Shown one piece after another: positions 32,579 to 44,986 of a DNA stretch of 64,000 nucleotides (positions are counted from its first letter, which is position 1; each line of letters begins with the position of its first letter). The position numbers and the translations under genes are program-made. A model generated the notes under the pieces. The model searched no databases. It was not told the origin of the DNA and saw only the letters and a list, made by a program, of their open reading frames with translations. The stretch lies in the NCBI GenBank assembly GCA_001599975.1, contig BCIO01000003.1, positions 186,001 through 250,000 of the forward strand. Direction: 5' to 3'. This stretch comes from Cystobasidiopsis lactophilus. Its lineage: Eukaryota > Basidiomycota > Agaricostilbomycetes > Agaricostilbales > Chionosphaeraceae.

Positions 32579-34735
32579 TTACTCGCGGTGAGCGAGCTCC
32601 TCCTTCGAAGCCAGCTTCGAGTCGCCCTTCTCGACGTTGACGTCCAGGTTCGCGTCGTGTGCTTGAGAGCGGTGGACTTCGCCCTTGCCAACACGAGCGT
32701 TGATGCCGCCAGCGACCAGACCTTGGAAGATACCGGGATGCTCGGCGAACTGGACGTCCATAGCTTCCAGCGTTTTGTTGGCGGTTTCTGGGAAACAAAA
32801 ATATGTTATGGGGATGAAGCTGAAAAGGATCGCAGCCCTTTAGAAAACGGTTAGCTTTGGGACTAAAGGGCGAAGTGGCGAAGGCCAAACACGGAAAACT
32901 CACCAGATGATGTAGAACTGGTAGCCGAGATGCTTGACACCAGAAGGAGTGATGTAGACAACCTGTAATCAAAACGATGAGCTCGTTGGATCTGCTTCAG
33001 CGCGGGCAGGAGACGAACAACAAAGTTGGAGATCCAGCTGTGCGACGCCATTAGACTTCCGACGTCTAACCGATGTAGCAATGCGACTCACTGGAAGAAG
33101 ACACCAACGGCGGTGGCCTTGGCGCGAACACGGAGAGGGTTGATCTCGGCTGCAAGAAGCGAACCGTCAGCACGGAAACGTAGAGCCACATCGAGGTGCG
33201 CCCGCTTACCAGCATAGCACCAAGAGACGGGCAAAATGCCTCCACCGAAGAAGTCAAGGTAGATGAACAAAAAGGCGACAGCAACACCTCCGGCAACCTT
33301 GGAGTTGACCGAAACGCATCCGGCAAAGACGGCCATGCAGATCGAGCACCCCAAGCTGCCAATGATGACAGTCCAACGACGCCCAATTTTGTCCATGTAA
33401 AGCATAGGTGTAAGGGAGAAGAAAGCGAATTGGGTGGAAGCCACGCCGGAAAGAATGAGCGACAAGGTGGCGCTGAAGCCGAAGATGGACTCGTAGAGGC
33501 TCGATTGGTAGTAGAGAATGGAGTTGATGCCGGACCATTGGTTCATCAAGTAAGGGCCCACTGCATGGACGTCAGCATGGACAAGAGGGCTAGAGGGAGA
33601 AGTAAAACGCACTGCCGAGGAGCACACGCTGCAGGTTCTGGCCGCGGAAGACTTCGGACCAGCTGGCTTGGCCGATGGTGCGCTCGAACTCGATACCGTC
33701 AATGATCTCCTGGTATTCGAGCAAGACGTGCTCGTCGTCGATGGGCTTGCCGAGAAGTCGAGAAATGGACTCCTTGGCCTCTTCGTGGCGACCTTTGTTT
33801 GCCAGCCATCTGGGGGACTCAACAGTGAATGGCAAGATGGCGAAGGCCACGAAGGCGAAAGCGATCTGCATGGCGACCGGCACACGCCATGAGGCGCTGT
33901 TGTTGATGAAAGACGTGCCAAGGGTGAGCCAACTGGCGCAGACAATGCCGAACTGTACTCTTCAATGAGCAACGGATTAGCGCAGAACATCACAGGGAAG
34001 CTCACGATGATGAAAAAGGATTGGACGGTCAAGAGGGCACCTCGGCGACCCGCGGGCAGAGTCTCCGACTGGTAGATGGGCACAGTGACAGTCATCAAGC
34101 CAATACCGAGGCCACCAATGAGCTGTTATGCTGGTCAAAACAGCCTACAGAACAACAAAGACGGATAAACTCACACGACCGGCGACCATTTGGCCCCAAG
34201 AGAAGGAAGCGGTTTGGATGGCTGCGCCGACGACAAGAATGCTGTTCATTTGGCACTCAGCGTGGCTCTGAACAAACGGAGGAAGCAGTCGCGAAAACTC
34301 ACGCGTCGCCAACCAAGATGCTGCGCTTGCGCCCGAGCTTTTCGCTGATGAAGAAGGCGGTGACGGCACCCAGAGCGCATCCCAAATCATAGATGGCTGC
34401 TTTGAATGAGTTTATGTGATTAGGTGAATGCGCAGGTCAAAACTGACCAGTCACCAAACCAGTGTCTGTCGCCGCGGGAAAATCTGTCAGTCCAAATCCT
34501 GTGTGGCAATCAGCCAACGCGTGCGGACGCACCAGAGCTGTTGGGGTTTCCAAGCATCTCGATGAACGCAGGGATGGACAGGATGGCGCCGAAGAGACCT
34601 GTTCTGGCATTTGAGCTCCGGGTCCTTGGCCCTTGCAATTCCTTGGTTCTCACCTTGGTCATAGCCGAACAGACCAAAGGAGAAGCCAGCGAGGCACAGG
34701 ATTAACCAAATCAAACGCTCTCCTTGGACAGCCAT
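32579..34735 (-). CDS. Sugar-porter-family MFS transporter
   Basis: The multi-exon - strand gene starts at 34735 with a first membrane segment LIWLILCLAGFSFGLFGYDQG, typical of fungal sugar porters. Other motifs are ISEKLGRKR in the first half, VESPRWLANKGR before the central loop, NQWSGINSILYYQ at the start of the second half, and DKIGRR between later helices. The C-terminal tail has FPETANKTLEAMD followed by a charged region ending at 32579-32581. These match the hexose/quinate porter group of the major facilitator superfamily, acting at the plasma membrane. The substrate cannot be fixed from sequence. Confidence 0.86.
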
Positions 34736-35952
34736 GGTGTGGAAGGAGTGGAGGGTTTTCGAGAGTGGCAGACGAACCAGCGAAAATTCGAAGTACTCTG
34801 GGGTCCCCACTTAGTGCTACCAAGTCGTGTACGATCCGGGGTGCCTCGGGGTCGGCGGGGCTAGGGCGAGGGCGACTGGAGGATTTGCGCTGGCTAGCGC
34901 TACCTTTCGTACGCCTTTGCCCAGGGCGCTCTCGAAATCGACCCGAAAATCGTCCCGGCTCTCAGGCGAGCGCCGGTTCTTGGCGGAACCCTTTGCCTAT
35001 GGCCGCCATGGCGCGAGCTTCGACGCGAGGAGGCCAGCAATCGATGCCCACGGCGCGTTCAAGGACGAAGGGCAGCAGCGTTTGGCTAGCCGAGTCGACC
35101 CTCGAGAATCCCTCTACATATAAGTATGCAGTGGGCTACTTACTGTAATGTTGCACCCAGACAGGACAAATTTGGGCAAAGGGCAGCCGGTTACATCCTA
35201 CGCCCAACGAGAGCGCTAGAGAGGCAAGAGCCGACAGCGACCGGGCGCGGCGAGCATTGTTGTCGATCAAAGGCAGGCCGGGGAGAGCATTGGTTGATGC
35301 CGACCGTTCATGCATATGTCCTCAGAAGCTGTTGCCTTGAAGCCACAAGCGAATCCAACTCCAAACACGAGCGAAAACGCAAACGCAACTTCGAGCCATA
35401 AAGCAGTCCCTCAGTGGTAGCCAGCCCCTGTCCAGGCCTCCACAGCAGCATGATTGACAGAGAGGCGCCTTGTCTGGTGACTTCGAGCCAGCACAGGCAC
35501 GACCACACGAGTGAGGCGATCAATCAATGCCGCGTCAAAGTCCGCTCGATTCCAGGCATCGGCGAAGGTCCAGTGGCTGATCCACGGTGTGGGCGGCCGT
35601 CGTGCACTCTCTTGATTAAAGACCGAGCGTTGTGGTGATGCTGGCCGTCCAGGAAGAGCCTGCATGCGGTAAAGGACGGCAAAAGGCATGCCGATGCTGA
35701 GTGTGCTCAGTGGGGAGCCGTGGATCCAGAGGCTAGGCTCGAGTGTCGACTAGGTTCCTTGTCTGCTGCGCCGATTTGGGTTCAGCTGGGTAAGATACGG
35801 CCAGGTCTCAGGTGCGCTCGTTAGTTCTAATGGAAGGCAGCGAAGTGCGTGAAAAGCAGCGGTCAAATTTGAAGACAAAGTCCGTGGTCATATGGGCACT
35901 GAGCGGTGAGAGCTATCGGTACAGAACGTATGCAAAGAACATGCTGTGGATG
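34736..35952. other. Long intergenic region upstream of the transporter
   Basis: About 1.2 kb without a supported gene. The part next to 34735 should carry the transporter promoter. Several frames of 70-170 codons overlap on both strands with no recognisable protein features. No repeat was noticed. Confidence 0.5.
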
Positions 35953-37433
35953 CTAGACAAGCAGTCGATCACGACAATTCGGCGTCAGGGCTGTGTGTCC
36001 GACAATAATGAGTGTTGAGTTTGCCACCGAAGGGAACATGACTCGCCCGTTATATGATCCGCTTAGACCTCTCTCCTTGATAGCGTCTTCAAATGCTTTG
36101 ACAAGGGAATGCGAGTAGTCCCATGTGGAGTCGAAGGTGACCGACGTGAGCGCCGGCAAGTTGTTGGACTTGATAAGCTTGACGAGGGAGACCATAAGCC
36201 CGCTGATCACTGACAAAGGGAACTCCAGTCGGACAGCAATGATGAGAGAGGTGAGGGACGGATGGCAGAGCGCATCGATGTCCAAAAAGGCGCGGCTGAA
36301 AGTGGGTGGCAAGTCTTCGCTCTCTGGATCCTCCTCCGAAATATTGCAGAACGCCAGTCGTACCGTTTTCAACGCGGGGAAGCGGTTGAGGCTGCTCCAG
36401 TTGTCAAAGTTCAAGAATCTGAAGTCTCCAAAGGAGTTGTGGTCGTCGAAGTGGACGTCGATGTCGAAGGAGGACATCTCCAACGGCAAGAAATTGATGA
36501 ACGACTTCCATTCTATCTGGGTGCTGAGCTCTTCCGCGGCCAGCGCGTCGATTTCCACTTCGAGCGAAGGGGAGATTCGGTCGCAGACGCTCGATAGAAT
36601 GTTGAAGCGCTTGTAGGCAAGATCGTGATAGTCGTCAAGAGTCAGGAAAATGTTGTCCAGGATGAGCCTAGGGCTGCCGCTTGTGTGCGAGACCGACCAG
36701 GTGCAGCGGTCGTCTCTTGATGAAATCCGAAACGCCTCTTCGCCCAACAGCACTGTCAGCATCCTGTGCGAATTGACGGTGACAGACTTGAGGTTCAGCA
36801 ACGGGTCCAGCTCTAGAACCCATGGCGAGAACTCTCGGCGGTACGTGCCCTCTTCGTCGTCCTTCACTGTAAGACGCTGCACCCACTCCCGCTTGAGGCT
36901 GGCGATATCCAGGACGCGTTGAGTCGCGAGCGAAGATAGTCCTTCTATTTGGAGGACGAGCTCGAACGGCTCGTGTGATGCAAAGTGGCGGAACCAAGTC
37001 TCCAAGAATGGAAACAAGAACGTCTCGTGGGCGTCACGGGTCGAACTGATGTCCATGTTCATTCCCTTGACGTGCGACAATGGCCGCTCTAGACGCTGAC
37101 ACACTGCGAGCAGCTTTGCCAGGTGGGTTTTCCGATATGTCACGAAGCCCTGGGACCGGTTAAGTCAACAGGTCGGACAAGGGAGATAAACTAAGAGCCC
37201 ACAGCATCTCGAGAGAATAGACAGTTGAATTTAACTTTGAGGTTGGCGTAAAGAAGAGGGTAGAAGAGTGAGAGGAAGCGGCGGTCGGTTTGCAGCAGGC
37301 GCCAGTTGGTTGGAATCGTCTGCTTGATGACGGGGCCCGCCCACTCCAAATCGACGTCTAAAGTCGGCCCGTCGTCCTCCACCAGAGCATCAAAGATCAG
37401 CCTCAACACGTCGTCCGGTAGTTTTTCCGCCAT
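35953..37433 (-). CDS. F-box-like protein, second subfamily
   Basis: Two exons, 37203-37433 and 35953-37149, give 475 residues. The head is KLPDDVLRLIFDALVED, followed by WRLLQTDRRFLSLFYPLLYA. The intron falls before GFVTYRKTHLAKLL, the same place as in the gene at 38146. The body contains RPLSHVKGMNMDIS, FPLSVISGLMVSLVKLIKS and SVTFDSTWDYSHSLVKAFED, all echoed in the two following paralogues. The C-terminus KERGLSGSYNGR is followed by about 30 extra residues. Confidence 0.78.
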
Positions 37434-38145
37434 TGGATCCGCGAATTCGAATGCGGAGGGCGGAGCCGGGAGGAGGCAGGTGAGTTGGACAGGGATTAGA
37501 AGTGGGCGTATTCGGTCTTCTGCCAGTCGCACGACTTCAGCAATGCTATGAGCTCTCCCTGAGCGTGTGCTTGGTGAATCCGTTGCGCGAGCCGGGCTTG
37601 AACGTCAAAAGGCGGCGGATTTCGGTTTCAGGGGCGGTGCAAGGCTGGAGGCCTGAAAGCCGCCTGGCCGGGTCTCGTGCACACTTCGATGCTGTTGCAG
37701 AAGTGAAGAGGTGCTCTTAAGCGAAGGGCTGAGGCGGGAGGAGAGCAGGGCAAGCGCCCCTCACTTTTGCCACCATGCCCCAGACCGAGATGCAAGTTAT
37801 GGGCTTAGGGTGAGCTTATTGTCTACGATCCCTCTCCAAAGTCACAAGGCATGGTAGGCTCGAACCCTTCACCCGTCACTGGGAGACGACACCTGCAGCG
37901 CCATGAGGCGGCGGTCCATGCTCTCTTGTCCAGAAGGTTCTGTCCCGCCAGACCCTTGGTGGCCCCGTGCTGGTGAAAAAAACATCAGAAATGAAAATCA
38001 GGCGTTACATCAGCAGTGCTCGAAACAGGCTTACCTCCTTGCGAACTTTGCCGGTCCCCAATCCCGCATTTCCACCAGCAGCGACACTGCCACCAACAGC
38101 GGCCAGAGTGAACGAAAGCCGGCCAAAAGGCAATACTTGATCAAT
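37434..38145. other. Intergenic between two F-box-like paralogues
   Basis: No gene is supported. A GGCTCGAACCC string near 37857-37867 resembles a tRNA B box on the opposite strand, but no matching arms were found. The region should carry the promoter of the gene at 35953-37433. Confidence 0.45.
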
Positions 38146-39644
38146 CTAAATAGGGCGCGGGTCTGAGGGATGGTTTGAGCGGCGAAAACACAGTGGCAGA
38201 GAAAAGGTTTCGCACCCAGTGTACTTTCCGGCAAGTTGTCTCGCTTGAAGAGCCTCTTGAAATGCGTTGACCAAAGAATAGGAATAGTCCCAGGTCGACT
38301 CGAAGTTGATAGTGGTGAGGGAAGGCAGATTGCGCGAATTGATCAGCTTGACGAGGGAAGCGAGGATCAGGGAGGGCTGCTCCGGGGCGCTGGTGAAGTT
38401 GACAAAGATGTCCAAGGTGGAAAGGGATGGATGAGAGAGTGTTGAAAGGTCTGCTATGCGGTGGCTGGTCGGCGGCGGCCAAGTTTCAGTTTCGGTCATC
38501 ACATCCCAAGTGCTAAGGAAGGCGAGCTCGAGAGTAGTGAGGCGCGAAAAGCGGTTCAAGCTGGCCCAGGTCCCAAAGTTCGTAAAGCGGAGATTGGCCA
38601 ATTGCTCCTCCGACCACGGCAGATCAATGACGAGGCGAGCCATGTTGTCAGGCAAAGCGCGGATGAAGACCGGCCACGAGATCCAGCCCTCCACGTTTTC
38701 GGGAATTTCCGCCTTGATGCTGACCTCAAGCCTTGGCGAGATGAGACTGCCAAAATTACGGAAGATGGTGAAATCTTTCGTTTCGCCGCCTAAATGGTGG
38801 GAGTCGGTGATGTCGAGTGTAAATTTGCTGACCATCAGTTGTGGCGTCCCGTCCCAATTGGCAACAACTTCCCAAGTACAAACATCATCTCTTGAAGGGG
38901 TGTTGTAGGCTTTGCCGCCAAGCGTGAGCGTGAGCAGGCGATAAGCCGTGACCGTACACGTCCGAAGGTTTGAAAATGCGTCCAAAGGAAGGAATCCGGG
39001 TGCCGGCTCTTGGCCCAACACCCTTTGTGAATCATTTCGGATGTGTAAGGTGGTTATCCATTCCGGTTTTACGCTGTCCAGCGCCCTTTGTAGACCCAAG
39101 GGCGAAAGGCCGTGAAGGAGAGCGCCGACTTGTATCGAATCGTGCTGGGAAAAGAACCGAAGAAGGGTGTCGAAGAAAGGCAAGAAGAAAGGCTCGCTGG
39201 CGTGCTGGGCTACCGCGAAGTACAGCTCAATGCGCCGGACATGCGACAATGGACGCTGAGCGGCTTCGCACATCCTCTGCAGCTTTGGGCGGTGCGTTTG
39301 AACATACGTTGCCAGAGCCTGAGTGGATTGACTTTCAAAGTCATTCCACAAGCGAAAGAAGGGGGGAAACTGTGTACCTTGGTCGCCAGCAGATCAACGC
39401 TCACGATGTCAAACCCACTCGAGAGAAACCGGACGTCGATTTTTTCGTACAGAAGAGGATAGCACAGGGATAGAAATTGTCGGCTGGTGAGAAGTATACG
39501 GAAAGGCGTGGTGGGCACCCTTCGTCGAAGGCTGAGCGCAGAAGTGTTGACGAACACGACTTCGAAAGTGGGCGTGCCGACCAGGCTCTTAAAGATCATT
39601 TGCAAAATCTCATCGGGCAGCCGGCTCTTGCTGGAGGGCGGCAT
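38146..39644 (-). CDS. F-box-like protein, second subfamily
   Basis: Exons 39378-39644 and 38146-39318 give 479 residues. The head is RLPDEILQMIFKSLVGTP with FRILLTSRQFLSLCYPLLYE. The intron falls before ALATYVQTHRPKLQRM, matching the paralogue at 35953. The body contains RPLSHVRRIELYF and TTINFESTWDYSYSLVNAFQ. The end has ARQLAGKYTGCE and then a short tail. In-frame ATGs upstream of 39644 exist, but the chosen one matches the paralogues. Confidence 0.78.
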
Positions 39645-40298
39645 GAAGGGCGACAGGCAAGGTCTTGAAGGCGGGAGCGCAAAAAAGGCGATAAAACTTG
39701 ACAAGCAGCACACAAGCCTTGAGCGAGGGCGGGAACTAATCAGAGAGTGGATGAGCCTTGCAGCAATGAACAAAGCCAGGCAACAATGAACGCTGTGGCT
39801 GGCTGTCCGTCGCCAAAGTCATCTTGGTCCACCGAAACTGTGCGGGTAAACTGGTTGGGCCGAATACCGCAGCCTTTCTTCAGGACTTGGTCGGCAAGAT
39901 GAGAGCTGATGTCACCAATGTGCATTTACAATGAACATCCTGGTGGCCCTCGAGCGGTCACTGACAAACCCCCTGGCCTCTCCTTTGAGCAACCAGCTTC
40001 TGGCCTTGTCCTTTCTCCAGTGGCCTCGAGGCTGCCTCCCTCACATCAATCCTCACGTTGGCCGCCCGCATTGCCGTGCGGCCTGGGTGGGTACGTCTCT
40101 TGGGTTACTGTAATCGACAGCCAAAGTCAATCGGTAAGAGAGTCAGCAAAGGGGGCAGCTTGGTGAGTTGTGTTAGGGCTGGTCGCACCTTTGCTCTGCC
40201 AGCGACCGAACGATGAGGCCCACGCTCAAGACATTTTGAGCGCTGGTCTGCCATCAGAAGGTCATCAGAAACGTACACTGCCACGACACAGAACGGAC
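39645..40298. other. Intergenic between two F-box-like paralogues
   Basis: No gene is supported. A possible 3' exon of the gene at 40299 could lie at about 40105-40245 (see that entry). The rest should be the promoter of the gene at 38146. Confidence 0.45.
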
Positions 40299-41654
40299 TC
40301 ACCCCTTGTAGACTCCGTAGATGCCTCGCTCGCTTATCGCTTGCTCGAAGCCTCGAACGAGCGAATAAGGAAAGTCCCATTCCGAGTCCACAATTAGATG
40401 TGAAAGGAAGGGAAGATTGGGAGAGTTGACCAGCTTGATGAGAGATAGCAGGATGAAGTTGACGGCATCGGAGTGAGGGTGGCAGTAAAACTTGACCGTC
40501 AAAGAGCGGATGCCGTTGTGCTGAGGCGTGCTGAAGTCAAGAAATGCCCGGTCGACGTCCGCAACAGAATCTGGATCATGTGGTCCGTTCCAGTCAAGCT
40601 GCATTGTGAGATGTCGAAGGTCTTGAAATCGTGCCAAGCTTTTCCAACTCTTGAAGCTGTGCCGGAAGCAAAGGTCGGCAAAGTCGGGTTCCTCCCACTC
40701 GAAAACAAATAGAAGGCGCTTGGTGACCAAGGGCAGATATTCGATGAGAGCATCCCATTCCCACGATATGCGGGAGCCATCGTTGATGATCTTCACCGTG
40801 ACTTGGAAATCTGCTGAGAAGACGTGCCCAAAGTCTTGGAGGGCGGAAGCTCTCTTCACAAATGCGTGCTCATGGCCAGCGGTGACGCTGACATGGTCCA
40901 GGACAAGGCTCGGCCAGCCACCACTACGCACAACCTTCCAGGTGCAAGCATCGTCAGAGGAGTGGAGGGCATGGTTCTTGTTGTTGAGCGAAGCTGTAAG
41001 ACGAGGTTGCTGGTCGAGGACAAAACGTTGTAGGTTCTGGAAGTGATCCAGTTCCAGGATGCAAGGTGCAAGTTGCTGCCTATAGTCGGAAGTATGATCG
41101 TCCTTGACCGCAATATTCTGTACCCATTCGGATCTGAGGTCGGGCAGGGCCAGGACTATGTGCGCCAGCATCGGAGAAACCTCGAGCTCCAAAGATAAGG
41201 TGGTGGACTCGCTAGGGGCCAAATGGTGCAAAAGACCCTTCAGGAAGGGAACGAGATAGGTTTCGCTAGGCGGGTCATCAGAGGCCAATTGAATGGTCAA
41301 AGGCTTCGCATGGGATATCGGTCGAGAAAGACGCCGATAGAGTTGACGAAGCCATGGCAGATGTGCCTGCGGGTAGGATGCAAATCCACCGGCAAAGGGC
41401 GTCGCATCCGGGCGTGAATTGAAAGGGAACCCTTGAAAGCGGATCACGAATTGGGAGTAGAGGAGAGGATAGCGAGTGCCTAGGAAGCGGCGGCTGGTGC
41501 GCAATAGCTTCCATTCAGGCGGCACATAGGAGCGAGGCCAGCGATTGCCTTTGGTTGTTGGGCCAGTCCGTCGCAGCTCAACGCACACGAGCGGTGCATC
41601 ATCGACCACCTCCTGCAAAACGGCCCGCAACACTTCATCCGGCAGCCTTTCCAT
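40299..41654 (-). CDS. F-box-like protein, second subfamily
   Basis: A continuous frame of 451 residues starts with MERLPDEVLRAVLQEVVDD and WKLLRTSRRFLGTRYPLLYS. The body has RPISHAKPLTIQ, SEWVQNIAVKDD and SHLIVDSEWDFPYSLVRGFE, echoing the two genes to its left. The frame ends right after GIYGVYKG, at a TGA that overlaps a good donor (GGTGAGTCC). Splicing there, with acceptor near 40246, would replace the stop by about 45 other residues. The continuous version agrees in length with the conserved part of the paralogues. Confidence 0.77.
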   Translation of the reverse strand: MERLPDEVLRAVLQEVVDDAPLVCVELRRTGPTTKGNRWPRSYVPPEWKLLRTSRRFLGTRYPLLYSQFVIRFQGFPFNSRPDATPFAGGFASYPQAHLPWLRQLYRRLSRPISHAKPLTIQLASDDPPSETYLVPFLKGLLHHLAPSESTTLSLELEVSPMLAHIVLALPDLRSEWVQNIAVKDDHTSDYRQQLAPCILELDHFQNLQRFVLDQQPRLTASLNNKNHALHSSDDACTWKVVRSGGWPSLVLDHVSVTAGHEHAFVKRASALQDFGHVFSADFQVTVKIINDGSRISWEWDALIEYLPLVTKRLLFVFEWEEPDFADLCFRHSFKSWKSLARFQDLRHLTMQLDWNGPHDPDSVADVDRAFLDFSTPQHNGIRSLTVKFYCHPHSDAVNFILLSLIKLVNSPNLPFLSHLIVDSEWDFPYSLVRGFEQAISERGIYGVYKG

Positions 41655-42138
41655 AGCACTTGCTCCTCTTGGTGGACTTCTGGTCGACCTAAGAACGAAC
41701 GCCCTCTTGCAATGCCCAGCTTGCGTTTCAGGAAATCATCAGGTAAATCTTTTGACAGATTTTTGGCGGACTCACAAGCTCTGGCCACAACCTAATACAC
41801 CAAGCTCTCACTCAACAACCAGCAAGACCACCGGGGCTAGGTGATGGCGAGAAGGTGCCGCGCACAGACCGAAGGTTTCCGAGCAGGCAAGCCAAGTTCG
41901 TGGCGAGCAGCGCAACGGCCAGGAGCAGGGATAGCTAGGCTGGACTGGAAGGTAGGTTTCAACACAGAGCAGGGAAACGAAGCGGCTCCAAAGTCTTTCA
42001 GCAGCGGCCGTCTCAAAAAGACAGTCGCTGCGTCGGGAGTCGCCACCGCTTTTTCAGTTTGGCCAGAACTCTCGAAGTTGTGGGCGCTTCATCAATGAAG
42101 CTGTCTTTCGTGTGCATTTCTAGTTCAAGCAAGCAATG
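41655..42138. other. Intergenic
   Basis: No gene is supported. The region lies upstream of the F-box-like gene and downstream of RPN7, both on the - strand. Nothing distinctive was seen. Confidence 0.45.
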
Positions 42139-43634
42139 CTACCCGACCACCCTGGACAGCCGTTGGATCGAGTTGAGCAGCTGGTCCGAGCTCTTGATGA
42201 CCGCCTCGTATTTCGCGTTCCGCGGGTCCGCGCTCTTGCTGGTCGTCTGCACCACGCCGTTGACTTTGTCGATGCTGTACGGTAAGCGCCCGGACGCGAT
42301 GAATCGGGCCAGGTCCCTGTGCGCCAGGAATTTGCTTCAACCTTCGCCAACTTTGTGGCGAGGAAGAGAGGAACGCACGAGTCCACAAAGTCCTCGGTGA
42401 CGCCGAATGCGTGGCCCAAGGAGGAGAGCGTGACGGAGCGGTAGGATTCGAGGAACTGGGCGTAGGCTTTGATGCGCATCTCGCGCACGTAGAAGCGGGT
42501 GTGGGCGTGCAGGATGGAGGAGGGCTTGAGGTGGTTTTGCTCCACTTCGGCTGTTCGGACAAAAGCACGAGAGTTAGAACGAGCATGATCTAAAGGGGCC
42601 TAAGGAACGAACCTAGTGCGGTGAAGAAGCGGGAGTAGGAAGAGTTGTAGAGCGAGGTGGTGTAGTCTTTGAGGTGCGGCAGTTCGGGCAGGGAGGCGAT
42701 GACTTCTGGGGACTCGATGATCTGTGCGTTCAAGACAGCTCGACAGTCAGCCAGGCAAGGTGGACTAAAGGTGGTGGCCTAGAAACGCACCTTCTTCTTC
42801 ATGTCCTTGCGCTCGCACGCCAGCGTGCCGGCCACAACGCACAGCCCGACAAATTCGTTGTAATCGAGCAGCTCGGTGGCGGTGAAGGTTGAGAGGGTGT
42901 CGAGGAAGAGGGAGGCGCCGAGTTTGAAGTCGCGGATGGCGAGCGAGTAGAGGCCGCGGTACACCTTGAGCCTGTTGCGGCGGTCCCAGTCGCCGCCCTC
43001 GTCGATCAGAGTTTGCGCAGTGGCGATGGCGGCCGCTGCAGCCTTGAGGTCGGAGTGGAAGAAGTGGACGCGGATGATGGCGAGCCGGAGGTCGATGCGA
43101 GAGGCCAACCCCGCCGTCTTCGCCAGCGTCTCTTCGTAAGCCTTGACGGCCTTTTCCTGTTGTAATGTCAAACTGTGAGTCAGCATGGCTGGTCTCTAAG
43201 AGCGCAAACAATGCTGCAGGCATGGACAGCACAACGACGCCCAGCGAGCAACCTGACGAGCCAGCACACAGACGAGGCGAACTCACGGCTTCTCCAATCT
43301 TGGCCAAGTACTGCGCCTTGGCTTTTAACGCATCCGCAATCTCCGTCTCGCCCAAGTTGTCCTGCGCGTCCTTGAGCTTGGCCTCGAGCGCCTCAAACTC
43401 TTTCGCGTTGGCCGCCTCGAGCTTCTCCAGCAGCGCCTTGTTGTCCGCTGTGGATGGCAGCGTGCTGTTGGCCATCAAAGCGGACAGGAACGGCGCCATC
43501 GAGTCGGTGGTGATGCCCTCGAGCAAAGCGGCTTGCGTGGCCGGGTGCGAGGCGGCCAGGAAGGGCTGGGCGAGCGACCAGGCGTGCTGGGACAGCTTCA
43601 AGTTCGGGATTGGCAGCACCAGCTCGTCACTCAT
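42139..43634 (-). CDS. RPN7: 26S proteasome regulatory subunit Rpn7 (PSMD6)
   Basis: The - strand gene starts at 43634 with MSDELVLPIPNLKLSQHAWS. The N-terminal half has an AKLKDAQDNLGETEIADALK helix typical of Rpn7. The middle exon has a tetratricopeptide-like solenoid (AGLASRIDLRLAIIRVHFFH and RNRLKVYRGLYSLAIRDFK). The C-terminal part is a PCI domain (REMRIKAYAQFLESYRSVTL, LGHAFGVTEDFVD, IDKVNGVVQTT) ending at 42139-42141. Rpn7 is part of the 19S lid and helps to position Rpn11. Length and order fit the family. Confidence 0.93.
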
Positions 43635-43815
43635 CGTATCAAGCCGCACTCGTTGTTGCTGGCCAAGGCGCTCGACACGCTGGCAAGTTGGAGCCCTCAC
43701 GTAATCGAGGCGTGACCGCTCTTCGGCTCAGCTCCGGAAGGAGATTATGGGCATTATGAGAGCATGAAGGACTTATTAAGTGTATGTGCTGTGAAATACA
43801 ATAACATAGAGACGC

Positions 43816-44986
43816 CTAGAGGTTAAGATACTCTTTCCCCCGGGTAACCAGGACCTTGGGCAACAGCTTGTGAAGTCGCTGTCCTTCAATGTAAGCGGAG
43901 AGACCTTGGCGGAGAGCCGGTGGCTCGAGAAGCTTGGCCAGATACCATGGAGGAGAGCTAAAGTAATGCTGAAGAGGCTCCAGGAAATCAGCCTGCAGTG
44001 ACTCCCTGTTGTCGCGCAAGTGGCGGCTTCTGTGGGGCAGCAGCATCATGCGCATCCGATTGGTACGTTCAATGTTGCCTGAAGACTACCGGTCGTGAGA
44101 CATTCCTGTTGGCAATGGACGATACAGACGACTGACCGTGTTTCTGCAGTGTCTCAAGACGTTGACTGATCTCCTTGTGATATAAGAGAATAGACCCGAC
44201 ACAGTGATAGAAACGCTCTTGGAGCCCTTTGGGATCAAGTAGAGGCGGGCGGGCAAGGCTCAATAGAATCGCGTGGAGGAGCTTCCGGGACGCATTGCGG
44301 CTGGCATGCACAAATGGCGCAATGTCTGCAAGCGGAAGCATGCGTACAACCTTTTACAAAGAACGGTCAGAAAGAAAACGGTCGTACTAATCACATCCGA
44401 CTCACCTCATCGGCTGAGAAGGGCGGGGTGAACATGGCGGGTTCGCATAATTTGATTCCATGTTCGAAGAGAGCCTTCGTCTCGACTGGAACTTGAAGTC
44501 GTTGCATAGAGTCAGCGTTGGTGAGTTTCTTGTACAGAGGGCGCAATTGGCTTCCGCGCATTTTTTCCAAAGCCAAGAAGTTTTCCAGCTCGACGTAGTA
44601 TCGGTGGTAGAGCAGCCAAACCAACATGTCGTTGTTGGAGTACTACACGAATGAGTACTAAGAGTATGCTTCACCGTGATTCGAATGAAAATACCACGTA
44701 CCGGCGCCCCGCGAGCCAGCGCCCATAGGTACAGCTGAACGGCAAGTTTCGAGAGGTCCAGCGGCTCGGAGGGACAGCGTTCCCACTGCCCATGAAGAGC
44801 TTTAAGCGTGTCTTCGACGTCTTTGAGGAATTTTTCTCGCATATCTTGCGAACGTATTGCCTCTCCTGGTACTAGTTGCTCGTGCTGCAGCCGACCGAGA
44901 ATAAGCAAGCCACTCCATCGTGAGCGCACAGGAGGACTTACCCTGTTGGGTCTGAGGAAGTTTTTCACTTCAAATCTGGCAGCCAT
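43816..44986 (-). CDS. Hypothetical helical protein, no recognised domain
   Basis: About five exons on the - strand start at 44986 with MAARFEVKNFLRPNRV. Later exons give DLSKLAVQLYLWALARGAPV, DMLVWLLYHRYYVELENFL, ASRKLLHAILLSLARPPLL, CVGSILLYHKEISQRLETL and a C-terminus LLPKVLVTRGKEYLNL. The composition points to an all-helical soluble protein. No signal peptide or known motif is visible. An 88-base tandem repeat lies just upstream of the start. Exon edges are partly approximate. Confidence 0.6.

Noticed and set aside
34633-35148. 171-codon open frame on the + strand
   Set aside because: It overlaps the start of the transporter gene on the other strand and lacks protein-like features.
37780-37880. 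Possible tRNA, from a B-box-like string on the - strand
   Set aside because: No matching T stem, anticodon arm or acceptor stem could be drawn around it.
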